Below are positions 17,340 through 24,549 of a stretch of 64,000 nucleotides of DNA, one piece after another; within the stretch, counting starts at the first letter, position 1, and each line of letters starts with the position of its first letter. The notes beneath the pieces are model-generated. The model saw only the letters and a list, made by a program, of their open reading frames with translations, was not told the origin of the DNA and did not search any database. Both the position numbers and the translations under genes were made by a program. Origin of the DNA: Chloroflexota bacterium (GTDB lineage: Bacteria; Chloroflexota; Dehalococcoidia; Tepidiformales; Tepidiformaceae); NCBI GenBank assembly GCA_016234445.1, contig JACRBT010000017.1, forward strand, positions 186,001-250,000. The letters run 5' to 3'.

Positions 17340-17848
17340 CTTCGGCCGATGGAACGCTTGTGGTTGCCGGCGAGATCGCCCTGATCGGGTTCGAACGCCG
17401 GCTTGGCCACCCGGTCGAGGCTGTCTGGGCGGCGTTGACCGACCCTGAGGAGCGCGCGGCCTGGTTGGGCCCGGGCACCCTGGAACCCCGCGAGGGAGGC
17501 CAGGTTGCCATCCGCACGGGGCCGGGAGACCGTCCCGAGCGGCAGCGGCTGATGTCGGGCCGGGTCCTCGCGTGCGACCCGCCCCGCGTGCTCGAACATG
17601 AATGGATCCAGCCCGGACTCGACACCTCGGTCGTGCGATACGAGCTTGAGGCCGATGCTGGTGGGACCATTCTCAGGCTGACGCATCGAAGGAGCGTGAC
17701 GCCCACTGCGACCGGCGGCCGGGCCGGCTGGCACGCTTACCTCGATCGTCTCGCCGCGCATCTCGACGGGCTGCCGGTGCCGGCATGGGCGGAGCGGCGC
17801 GCGGAAGTCCAGGACGCCTACGGAGAGGCCCCGCTACCCGGGGCATAG
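17336..17848 (+). CDS. SRPBCC (AHSA1-like) domain protein
   Basis: 170 residues. The GTG start overlaps the ArsR stop (GTGA). A START-like hydrophobic-cavity fold is indicated by FERRLGHPVEAVWAALTDPEERAAWLGPG and the later LEHEWIQPG. ArsR-SRPBCC pairs are a recurrent two-gene unit of unclear ligand. The binding target is unknown. Confidence 0.85.
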   Translation: MTSADGTLVVAGEIALIGFERRLGHPVEAVWAALTDPEERAAWLGPGTLEPREGGQVAIRTGPGDRPERQRLMSGRVLACDPPRVLEHEWIQPGLDTSVVRYELEADAGGTILRLTHRRSVTPTATGGRAGWHAYLDRLAAHLDGLPVPAWAERRAEVQDAYGEAPLPGA

Positions 17849-17863
17849 GAAAGGAAGAAAAGC

Positions 17864-18247
17864 ATGAATGCCAACACTGTGTCTGTCCGTTACATGGTCG
17901 ACGACGTAGCCGCCGCGATCGCCTTCTACACCGGGCACCTGGGGTTCACCATCGAGTCGAACTTCCCGCCGGCGTTCGGCTCGGTGGAGCGTGGGAACCT
18001 GCGCTTGCTGCTGGCAGGCCCTCAGAGCTCGGCCGGCCGCCCCATGCCCGATGGCGCCGTCCCGGGCCCGGGTGGCTGGAACCGTATCCACCTCATCGTT
18101 CCCGATGTCGCCGGGGAGGTCGCGCGGCTGAAGAGCGAAGGGTGCAAGTTCCGCAACGAGATCCTGACAGGGCCGGGCGGTTCGCAGGTCCTGCTGCTCG
18201 ACCCGGCAGGCAACGTGATCGAGTTGTTTCAGCCTGCCCAGGCGTAG
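17864..18247 (+). CDS. VOC-family (glyoxalase/bleomycin-resistance fold) protein
   Basis: 127 residues with AAGGAAG upstream. A single vicinal-oxygen-chelate domain: VRYMVDDVAAAIAFYTGHLGF at the first beta-alpha-beta unit and LLDPAGNVIELFQP at the end, where the metal-binding Glu is expected. It follows the ArsR-SRPBCC pair by 15 nt and is likely co-transcribed. Substrate unknown; a detoxification or repair role is inferred only from context. Confidence 0.85.
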   Translation: MNANTVSVRYMVDDVAAAIAFYTGHLGFTIESNFPPAFGSVERGNLRLLLAGPQSSAGRPMPDGAVPGPGGWNRIHLIVPDVAGEVARLKSEGCKFRNEILTGPGGSQVLLLDPAGNVIELFQPAQA

Positions 18248-18270
18248 GCCCCGGCGAGCTTCGCGGGGTT

Positions 18271-18341
18271 CACGGCAATGGGCGGTTCCGTGCCCGCAGG
18301 CACGCAAGAACAGGGCGCCCGGTCCGTCCGCGGCGGTCCAC
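18271..18341. repeat. Dispersed intergenic repeat, copy A
   Basis: About 71 bp matching 21882-21955 at roughly 85 percent identity. It contains a small hairpin (GTGCC-CGCA-GGCAC) that stays paired in the other copy. This copy lies just upstream of the sulfurtransferase gene. Confidence 0.6.
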
Positions 18342-18362
18342 GATAGAAAGACGAGGGAACCG

Positions 18363-19202
18363 ATGCCCACACCTGTCTCCCAGCGCGCCTATGCGCGGCC
18401 CGAACTCCTTGCGGAAACTGGCTGGCTCGCGGATCGGATGGCGGACCCGCACATCCGTGTCGTGGATGCACGAAGCGAAGGAGAGTACACGGCGGGGCAC
18501 ATCGCTGGCGCCGTTCACATGGATGGCTTCGGAAGCAGCATTCCGCGCGACGAGAGGGGCGACATGGGGTCGCCAGCGGAATTTGCCAGCCTCGCCGGCG
18601 GGCTGGGGATCGGCAACGACACGACGGTCATCGTCTACGACACGCCGAGCCAGCGTATGGGCATGGTGGCGTGGGCGTTCCTCTACTACGGGCATGCAGA
18701 TGTGCGGGTGCTGGACGGGGGCCTGGCGAAGTGGCTGGCGGAAGGCCGGGCGATCGAGACGCGGCGCCCCGGGTGGCCGGCGGTGACCTACGAGGCGAAG
18801 CCGACGGAAGCGGTTTACTGCTCACTCGAACAAGCGAAGGCCAGTGCCGGGCGCGATGACTTCGTGTTCTGGGACACCCGCTCGACGGACGAGTATGCCG
18901 GGAACGCCGCGGGCTTCGGCTCGGTCCCTCGCCTGGGGCGCATCCCGGGCGCCGCCCACCTGGAGTGGACGGAGTTGCTCGACGGGGAAAGCCGGACGCT
19001 GAAGCCGGCGGCGGAGCTGCGCCAACTGTTGGAGGCACGGGGCATCACGCCGGACAAGCAGATCGCCAGCTACTGCAATGGCGGCGCCCGGGGAGCGCTG
19101 GGCGGGTTCGTCCTGCAGATACTCGGTTACGATCGGGGTCAGGCGTACGCCGGCTCCTTCCAGCAGTGGTCGAACCAGCCGGACACGGTGGTGGAGCGCT
19201 AG
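18363..19202 (+). CDS. Thiosulfate/3-mercaptopyruvate sulfurtransferase (two rhodanese domains)
   Basis: 279 residues. The N-terminal inactive rhodanese domain has VVDARSEGEYTAGHIAGAVH. The C-terminal domain has VFWDTRSTDEYAGN, and the catalytic Cys lies in SYCNGGARGALGG. The loop differs from the common CGSGVTA or CRSGVRA types, so donor preference is uncertain. The family transfers sulfane sulfur to cyanide or thiols. The last bases of the gene are part of a 31-bp repeat found again at 20017-20047. Confidence 0.88.
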   Translation: MPTPVSQRAYARPELLAETGWLADRMADPHIRVVDARSEGEYTAGHIAGAVHMDGFGSSIPRDERGDMGSPAEFASLAGGLGIGNDTTVIVYDTPSQRMGMVAWAFLYYGHADVRVLDGGLAKWLAEGRAIETRRPGWPAVTYEAKPTEAVYCSLEQAKASAGRDDFVFWDTRSTDEYAGNAAGFGSVPRLGRIPGAAHLEWTELLDGESRTLKPAAELRQLLEARGITPDKQIASYCNGGARGALGGFVLQILGYDRGQAYAGSFQQWSNQPDTVVER

Positions 19203-19208
19203 GCTCGC
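19178..19208 (+). repeat. 31-bp direct repeat, copy 1
   Basis: A perfect 31-bp match to 20017-20047. It covers the final codons and stop of the sulfurtransferase gene. The two copies bracket the histidine phosphatase gene with a period of 839 bp. Confidence 0.8.
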
Positions 19209-19457
19209 GGCCCGGGATGGAGCCGTCGGCGGTAGCGAGGACTGGCCGGCGCGCCCCGCCTGTTGATAGCGCCGTTGAACCGCCTGTGCGTACTCCGTTG
19301 CTGCCTGCTCTGACATCCTGCCTCCTCTCCCTGTCCGGTAACAGGGTTATGAGGCACCCACCATCCCTTCGGTAACATCTTCTTTGAGGCAGATCGCCCG
19401 CTGAACCTCCCTGGCGGACTTGTGTAGACTCCGAACATCAGGGCTGCGAGGGGCACG

Positions 19458-19985
19458 ATGAAGACTGCCGTCGTTCTGCGGCATGCCGAGCGCCGGGATC
19501 GTTCAAACAACTGGTCCCACCTCTCGGAGGCGGGAATCGAGCAGGCGCGTAAGGCCGGGAGCCGCTTCGAGCGTTTCGACCTCGTCGTGGCGAGCCCGCT
19601 GCCCAGGGCTGTTGAGACCGCAGTCGCCATGGGTTTCGCCGTCAGCCAGACTCATCTTGGCATCCAGGACATCGGCGAACGAATCCTGCAGCACGTGCAT
19701 TGGAGCGATGGGTTCGCGGCGTGGGCCACCGCCTACCGATCCGCCCCGCTCGTCAAGTCCTACGTCGACTACGTTGGGTCGCTTCTTTCCGGCTGGCTCG
19801 ACGAGGTCCCTGAAGGCGGCTCGCTGCTCGTGGTCACTCACGGGGGAATCGTCGAGGCTATGGCCGTCGGGCTCGGTCCGGAGTCAGACTTCAACCAGCT
19901 CGGTCCGGCGGCAGGCTACGCGGAGGGGTTCGTTGCGGCGGACCAACCAGGTGGCGCATACAGCTTGCCGGCTGTCCGGCTCTGA
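19458..19985 (+). CDS. Histidine phosphatase (phosphoglycerate mutase-like) family protein
   Basis: 175 residues with GAGGGG upstream. The phosphohistidine signature is VLRHAER near the N-terminus instead of LxRHGE, and the second active-site His is in LLVVTHGGIVEAM. The family removes phosphate from small molecules or proteins; the substrate cannot be told. It lies wholly inside the interval bounded by the 31-bp repeats, which suggests acquisition as a cassette. Confidence 0.82.
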   Translation: MKTAVVLRHAERRDRSNNWSHLSEAGIEQARKAGSRFERFDLVVASPLPRAVETAVAMGFAVSQTHLGIQDIGERILQHVHWSDGFAAWATAYRSAPLVKSYVDYVGSLLSGWLDEVPEGGSLLVVTHGGIVEAMAVGLGPESDFNQLGPAAGYAEGFVAADQPGGAYSLPAVRL

Positions 19986-20016
19986 CTGTCGCCCGCAAGT
20001 CCAACTGTTTTGCGCG

Positions 20017-20047
20017 GCCGGACACGGTGGTGGAGCGCTAGGCTCGC
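20017..20047 (+). repeat. 31-bp direct repeat, copy 2
   Basis: Identical to 19178-19208. The stop codon of the convergent DUF1801 gene (bases 20038-20040) falls inside it, so that gene borrows its terminus from duplicated sulfurtransferase sequence. Confidence 0.8.
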
Positions 20048-20460
20048 TTCGCTCGTCCTGACCTTGCCTTTCCGCTGGAGGTATTGAGGGCGACGGCGGC
20101 ACGGATGAGCGCCTGGAACGCGTCCGCATCGACCTCCTCCCCTTCATGGATGTCAATCGCGCGCCGTGCGTTGCCGTCGAGGCTTGCGTTGAAGAGCCTG
20201 GCCGGGTCTTCCAGCGAAGCCCCCTTGTGGAAGGTCAGCTTCACGACCGACTTGTACGACTCCCCCGTGCAGATGATCCCGTCGTGGGCCCATACGGGGG
20301 TGCCCATCCACTTCCACTCCTCCACGACGTCCGGGTCTGCCTCTTTGATGAGCTGGCGCATCCGGCTCAGGGTCTCCCCGCGCCAGTCCCCGAGCTCGGC
20401 GATCCTCTTATCAATCAGCTCCGATGTCGACTGTCCGGCGGTCGAATCCGACGATTTCAT
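20038..20460 (-). CDS. DUF1801 domain protein
   Basis: 140 residues. The DUF1801 pattern is clear (IKEADPDVVEEWKWMGTPVW, VVKLTFHKGASLEDP, AIDIHEGEEVD). The family is small, cytoplasmic and of unknown biochemical function. The C-terminal tail (SGKARSGRAKRA) is basic and ends in the 31-bp repeat, so the native C-terminus may have been replaced. Confidence 0.82.
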   Translation of the reverse strand: MKSSDSTAGQSTSELIDKRIAELGDWRGETLSRMRQLIKEADPDVVEEWKWMGTPVWAHDGIICTGESYKSVVKLTFHKGASLEDPARLFNASLDGNARRAIDIHEGEEVDADAFQALIRAAVALNTSSGKARSGRAKRA

Positions 20461-20755
20461 GTTCTCCCGATTGTAGCGTGATCACGACCCGCCCTCCCGC
20501 GGTTCGTGGGCGCCTGTTCTTGGAGCCACGTCGCTCCCAATCGCGGATGTGCAGGCGGGGTCATCCCGATGCCTTCCCGTCCGCAAGTGACCTCCCGGTT
20601 CAGGTCGACGACGCGACGGAAAAGGGGTTGAGCGCACGATGTGGTTGGCTCCGGTAGTGAGCCAGACCGATGGTCGCCAAAAGTGGGATCCTGTGGCCAT
20701 GTCCCTCCAGACCGACCGCGACTACCGTGAAGGTATTGCTCGTATGGAGGTTGTT

Positions 20756-21415
20756 ATGAGACGTCGTTTCATCGTTGCCGCACTTCCGTTTGCGCTGCTT
20801 GCGTTCGCCACAACTGTCACCTTCGCAAGCATCCCCGATTCGGACGGTACCATCCGGGCCTGCTATGCGAAGTCTGGCGGAGCACTGCGGGTCATCGACT
20901 CGAGCGTGAGCTCCTGCAAGTCAAGCGAGAAGGTACTTGAGTGGAACCAATCCGGACCAGCCGGACCAGCTGGAAACGCAGGGCCAGCCGGACCGACGGG
21001 CCCCCAGGGCCCAGCCGGTCTGACCGCCGCCTACGATGTCCCAGCGAACGGGGACCACGACGAGTTGACGGCAAGCGAATACCCTGGGCAGACGCTGAAT
21101 TCGATCGAGTTGCCACCGGGGAACTGGGCAGTATTTGGACGCGTAATGATCAGCAGCGATCTTGGTCTTACCGAATACTACGCTGCGTGCTACCTGAAGT
21201 CTCCGTCGGATTCCGGATACTACGACTCGGGCTACATCCTCGAGTCGGTCTCGACTGCGGGCCTTCAGCGAGCGTCCCAAACGATTTCTATGATGGCACT
21301 CGTCGCCTTGCCCGACGGCGGAACGGTAGTGCTGAGCTGCGTTGATAACCCAGTTCAGACGACGTTCTGGTCGAACGCGAAGATCATGGCCGTCCAGGTC
21401 TCGACCATCAATTAG
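20756..21415 (+). CDS. Secreted protein with collagen-like Gly-X-Y segment
   Basis: 219 residues from the ATG at 20756, with GGAGG upstream. A signal peptide is present (RRRFIVAALPFALLAFATTVTFA). A cysteine-bearing module with ACYAKSGGALRVID and a second cysteine follows, then a short collagen-like run of about eight Gly-Pro-Ala-type triplets. The C-terminal domain of about 130 residues resembles the beta-rich heads of collagen-like surface proteins. A cell-surface structural or adhesive role is likely. Codon use is less GC-rich than that of its neighbours, hinting at transfer. Confidence 0.75.
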   Translation: MRRRFIVAALPFALLAFATTVTFASIPDSDGTIRACYAKSGGALRVIDSSVSSCKSSEKVLEWNQSGPAGPAGNAGPAGPTGPQGPAGLTAAYDVPANGDHDELTASEYPGQTLNSIELPPGNWAVFGRVMISSDLGLTEYYAACYLKSPSDSGYYDSGYILESVSTAGLQRASQTISMMALVALPDGGTVVLSCVDNPVQTTFWSNAKIMAVQVSTIN

Positions 21416-21450
21416 CGGCTCAACCAGCCCGAGCGGGCGCCGCCCACATT

Positions 21451-21484
21451 GAACTCGGGGCTCCCGGAACGGGACCCCGAGTTC
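21451..21484. terminator. Strong hairpin downstream of collagen-like gene
   Basis: GAACTCGGGG pairs with CCCCGAGTTC, and inside it TCCCG pairs with CGGGA around a GAA loop, leaving one bulged base. It lies 35 bp after the stop codon. There is no U-tract, so it may be a Rho-independent-like barrier, an RNA-stabilising end, or part of a decayed element. Confidence 0.45.
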
Positions 21485-21881
21485 ACCTGCCTGACGGACG
21501 GTCCGGTCACGGTCGGCGAACCAAGAAGCCGCACGAGCGGGTGCGAACACCATGTGCTTGCGGAACACCAGGCGCACCTCGCCTTGGATACCGTGAAGAT
21601 ACCCACCAGGGGTATCCAACGAACGACGCCCCTTCCGGTCAAGAAGAGGGACGCGATTGGCCACGCTCTACCCGATGACCGGCTTCGGCGTCGACAAACT
21701 CACCGACGAGCTCGACCGGTACGCGACGTACGGCACCAATGATGGGGCTGGCATTACGTTAATTCGCTCGCCAGGCCGCCGCTCCTGAAGCGCACTCAGC
21801 CGAGAACGAGGATCATCCGAGGCTCGGCTGCAGGCGCCCCGTCGCGCTCCTGCACGCGATGTGGGCCGCCATGGCGGCGGG
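21485..21881. other. Intergenic stretch with no recognisable gene
   Basis: About 400 bp between the hairpin and repeat copy B. Short frames exist on both strands, including a 42-codon one at 21657-21785 with GAGGGA just upstream, but none resembles a known family. It may be decayed coding DNA. Confidence 0.4.
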
Positions 21882-21955
21882 ATACGGCAATGGGGGCGCT
21901 TCCGTGCCCGCGGGCATTCAAGCACAGGGCGCCCGGCCTGTCCGCGGCGGCCTGT
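21882..21955. repeat. Dispersed intergenic repeat, copy B
   Basis: About 74 bp, roughly 85 percent identical to 18271-18341. It lies 126 bp upstream of the heliorhodopsin gene. The central hairpin changes a G-C pair to G-U, so pairing is retained. Confidence 0.6.
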
Positions 21956-22081
21956 GTGCTGGCCCGTAGAAGGGCGAGTTCCACCGCACGGCCTTGCGCA
22001 CGTTGGGCACGTTGCTCACGATCAGTGCGTCGAGCTCGACCGCTGGGCGCGCGAAGCGCCAGGCACCAGCCAGGGAGACAC

Positions 22082-22852
22082 ATGACAATGGACGCTCGAC
22101 GGACTGACATCCGCTACCAGCGGATCCGCCTCTACAACGTTGCGATGGGAGCCTTGCACCTCGTGCAGGCGCTCGCCATCCTCGCGCTGAGCAACGACTT
22201 CGCCCTCCCGGTCCACGGAACGTTCATGGAAGGCCCGCCGGGCGAGGGGGCCGCGAAGATCCATCACCTGTTCGATTTGCGGATCGGGCCGGCCGTCGCC
22301 TCATTCCTCTTCATCTCGGCCGCGGCCCATACGATCCTTTCGCTCCCCGGCGTGTTCCCGTGGTACCGGAGAAACCTCGAACGGCAGCGAAATGACGCCC
22401 GCTGGATCGAGTATTCGGTGAGTGCATCGGTCATGATCGTCCTCATCGCCATGCTTACGGGCATCGGCGACGTGGCCGCGCTCGTCGCACTTTTCGGCGT
22501 CAACGCCTCGATGATCTTCTTCGGTCTGATGCAGGAACACGCGGAGCGGCCGGGCGAAGGGCGCCTGCTGCCGTTCTGGCTGGGCTGCATTGCCGGCGCC
22601 GTGCCCTGGATCGCCATCTCGATCTACATCGTGGCGCCTGGAGTCGATGCTTCGCCGCCGGCGTTCGTGTACGGCATTTTTGTCTCGCTGTTCGTCTTCT
22701 TCAATGTGTTCGCGCTTAACATGTGGCTCCAGTACCGCCGCATCGGCCCCTGGAGAGACTACCTTTTCGGCGAGTCCGTCTACATCCTGCTCAGCCTGGC
22801 GGCGAAGTCCGCCCTCGCCTGGCAGGTCTTCTTCCCGACTCTCATGGGCTGA
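22082..22852 (+). CDS. Heliorhodopsin
   Basis: 256 residues; the ATG at 22082 or the in-frame ATG at 22088 follows GGGAG. A seven-helix membrane protein of the heliorhodopsin family, which binds retinal with the N-terminus facing the cytoplasm and is not a pump. Helix 3 carries the counter-ion Glu110 in RWIEYSVSASVM, and helix 7 carries the Schiff-base Lys242 in LLSLAAKSALAWQ. Both positions agree with known members. The long A-B loop (HGTFMEGPPGEGAAKIHH) is also typical. No carotenoid cleavage or retinal synthesis gene is in the window. The function in this family is unsettled; signalling or enzyme regulation has been proposed. Confidence 0.93.
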   Translation: MTMDARRTDIRYQRIRLYNVAMGALHLVQALAILALSNDFALPVHGTFMEGPPGEGAAKIHHLFDLRIGPAVASFLFISAAAHTILSLPGVFPWYRRNLERQRNDARWIEYSVSASVMIVLIAMLTGIGDVAALVALFGVNASMIFFGLMQEHAERPGEGRLLPFWLGCIAGAVPWIAISIYIVAPGVDASPPAFVYGIFVSLFVFFNVFALNMWLQYRRIGPWRDYLFGESVYILLSLAAKSALAWQVFFPTLMG

Positions 22853-23021
22853 TTGCCAGGGGAGCTTCGCGGCGAACAAACGCGACTCTGTGACGGCGGC
22901 GCCGGATCGGGCCGAGATCACGGGCACGGACGATATCCATGGCCTCGGCCGCCAGCCGCTTGAACTCCTCGACCATCCCCGGGTGAAACTTGAATCGCGC
23001 GATTCCCTGCAGTTCGGTCAT
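22842..23021 (-). pseudogene. Truncated antibiotic-biosynthesis-monooxygenase-like gene
   Basis: The frame starts well: ATG at 23021 with GGAGG 8 nt upstream, and a first part (MTELQGIARFKFHPG, VEEFKRLAAEAMDIV) matching the N-terminal strand and helix of ABM-type small monooxygenases. After about 37 residues it changes to an arginine-rich tail (GPIRRRRHRVAFVRREAP) and ends at 59 residues, where the family has about 95-105. The stop overlaps the 3' end of the heliorhodopsin gene, as if the gene had been cut by insertion of the neighbour. Confidence 0.6.
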
Positions 23022-23075
23022 GGGTGGTCCTCCAGAGGTGGTGCGGCGCGCTCCGGCGCTGTGCAGCACGCCTCC

Positions 23076-24179
23076 TCACGAAGGTAGCTCCTCGCCGGTA
23101 AGAGTCTTGTACACCGCCATGTAGCGTTCAGATGTCGCGGTGACGACGGCAGGCGGGATAGCGGGGGGCGGATCCCCGTCCTTCCAGTTAGCCGCCATCC
23201 AGTCACGTACAGGTTGCTTGTCGAAGCTTGGCTGGGCGCCGCCTGCGTGGTAGCCATCAACCCGCCAGAACCGGCTGCTATCTGGGGTCAGAGCCTCGTC
23301 GATGAGGATGACCTCGTCATTCCAGATGCCAAATTCAAACTTTGTATCAGCGATGATGATGCCGCGTGCGAGAGCGACCGCATGCGCGTAGATCGCGAGC
23401 GTACGCGTTTTCACGATGTTCGCCGCATCGTCGCCGAGGATGCTCGCAAGTTCTTCGTAGGAGATGTTCTGGTCGTGTCCGACTGCTGCCTTCGTCGAAG
23501 GGGTGAAGATGGGCTCGGGTAGCCGCTCGGACTCCTGGAGGCCCGCAGGCAGTGGGACCCCGCAAATCGCCCCTGTGCGCTGGTAGTCCTTCCAGCCGGA
23601 ACCGGAGATGTAACCACGTGCAATGCACTCGGCGTTGAGACGCTGAGCCTTGCGCACCAGCATGGTGCGACCGAAGTATTTCGCATCCAACTTGAACGGC
23701 ACCAGCGACGCGTTCTCTTCAGTGATCAGCGCGATGAAATGGGTCGGAACGACTTCCTTGATGCGATCGAACCACCAGGCGGAGAGTCGCGTGAGCACCT
23801 CGCCTTTGCGTGGGATACCGGTCGGGAGGGTGACGTCAAGAGCCGAGATCCGGTCGGTGGCGACGATCAGGAGGTTATCGCCCAGGTCGAAGGTGTCTCG
23901 AACCTTGCCCCGCGCCAACCGATTGGGAAGGTCGGTCTCGAGAAGGATTTCAGCCATCGGTTCTCTCCTTGAGGCGAATTCGGCTGCTTCGTTGCGCGAG
24001 GTTACGCCGAGGCGCGAGATCACTTCGCTGACGTGCCACTTCGCCCCCGCCAGGCTGATGCCAAGCGCCCTGGCGATCTCCGGGTTTGTGCGGCCGGCAG
24101 CCACCAGGCGCAACACCTCCTGCTGCCGCGGCGTCAGCCTGCTGGATGCGTCGTCTTGGGGCTGTGCAGTCGCTCCCAT
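23076..24179 (-). CDS. purC: LuxR-type HTH domain fused to SAICAR synthetase (PurC)
   Basis: 367 residues in one open frame. Residues 1-72 form a complete LuxR-type DNA-binding domain (RLTPRQQEVLRLVAAGRTN, then SLAGAKWHVSEVISRLGV). From Met75 the sequence is a full-length phosphoribosylaminoimidazole-succinocarboxamide synthase (LARGKVRDTFDLGDNLLIV, ATDRISALDV, GYISGSGWKDYQ, FEFGIWNDEVILIDE), step 8 of IMP synthesis. Met75 (base 23957) has its own AAGGAGAG site 6 nt upstream, so a 293-residue PurC alone could also be made. The ATG at 24179 has a TATGTT -10 box 6 nt upstream, so the full fusion would come from a leaderless mRNA. No other pur gene is nearby. Confidence 0.85.
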   Translation of the reverse strand: MGATAQPQDDASSRLTPRQQEVLRLVAAGRTNPEIARALGISLAGAKWHVSEVISRLGVTSRNEAAEFASRREPMAEILLETDLPNRLARGKVRDTFDLGDNLLIVATDRISALDVTLPTGIPRKGEVLTRLSAWWFDRIKEVVPTHFIALITEENASLVPFKLDAKYFGRTMLVRKAQRLNAECIARGYISGSGWKDYQRTGAICGVPLPAGLQESERLPEPIFTPSTKAAVGHDQNISYEELASILGDDAANIVKTRTLAIYAHAVALARGIIIADTKFEFGIWNDEVILIDEALTPDSSRFWRVDGYHAGGAQPSFDKQPVRDWMAANWKDGDPPPAIPPAVVTATSERYMAVYKTLTGEELPS

Positions 24180-24185
24180 GCCAAA

Positions 24186-24214
24186 AACATAGCCGACTCC
24201 AAGTGGGCTGTCCC
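24186..24214 (-). promoter_or_regulatory. Promoter of the HTH-purC gene
   Basis: On the minus strand GGGACA (24214-24209) and TATGTT (24191-24186) are separated by 17 nt. The -10 box ends 6 nt before the ATG at 24179, predicting an almost leaderless transcript. Confidence 0.4.
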
Positions 24215-24450
24215 TAGGCTATCGCAACAATGACAGTACGTAGTGTGCCGCTCAGCGCGTTTTCCGTTGCCATCCGGATTTTGATGAGGCCCCGGACTCC
24301 GGGAGCGAACTGCGGCCGTCCGCGTGAGTAGCGCCGGCTCGTCCATGCCCAATACCGTTCCCAGGCATCTCGATGCCATCGAGTGACTGTCTGTGGGTGA
24401 ACGATGACGAGGACCGGGGTCGCCGGCTTCGCCGCGCTCGGGGACGGCAT
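24214..24450 (-). pseudogene. Decayed transposase/integrase fragment
   Basis: The frame reads VLVIVHPQTVTRWHRDAWER, then YWAWTSRRYSRGRPQ and IRMATENALSG. This matches the helix-turn-helix-to-catalytic-core linker of IS3/IS481-type transposases (VTRWHR, WxxxSRRRxGRP, RMxxENPLWG). Only about 60 residues remain, and the DDE catalytic core is absent. It fills most of the 370-bp gap between purC and dnaN and marks an old insertion. Confidence 0.6.
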
Positions 24451-24549
24451 GAGGCCGAGCCTCGCCGCTCAAGGATCCCGAGCGGCTGCCTCGCTGGCGG
24501 AACACCCGCAACCCACTGAGGCGTTAAGTGATAAGGCGCCTATGCGCAT

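Noticed and set aside
19329-19346. Terminator after the sulfurtransferase gene
   Set aside because: CCCTGT/ACAGGG forms only a 6-bp stem with no T-run; too weak to list.
21657-21785. 42-codon gene downstream of the collagen-like protein
   Set aside because: It has a ribosome-site-like GAGGGA, but the peptide shows no family pattern and lies in what looks like decayed DNA.
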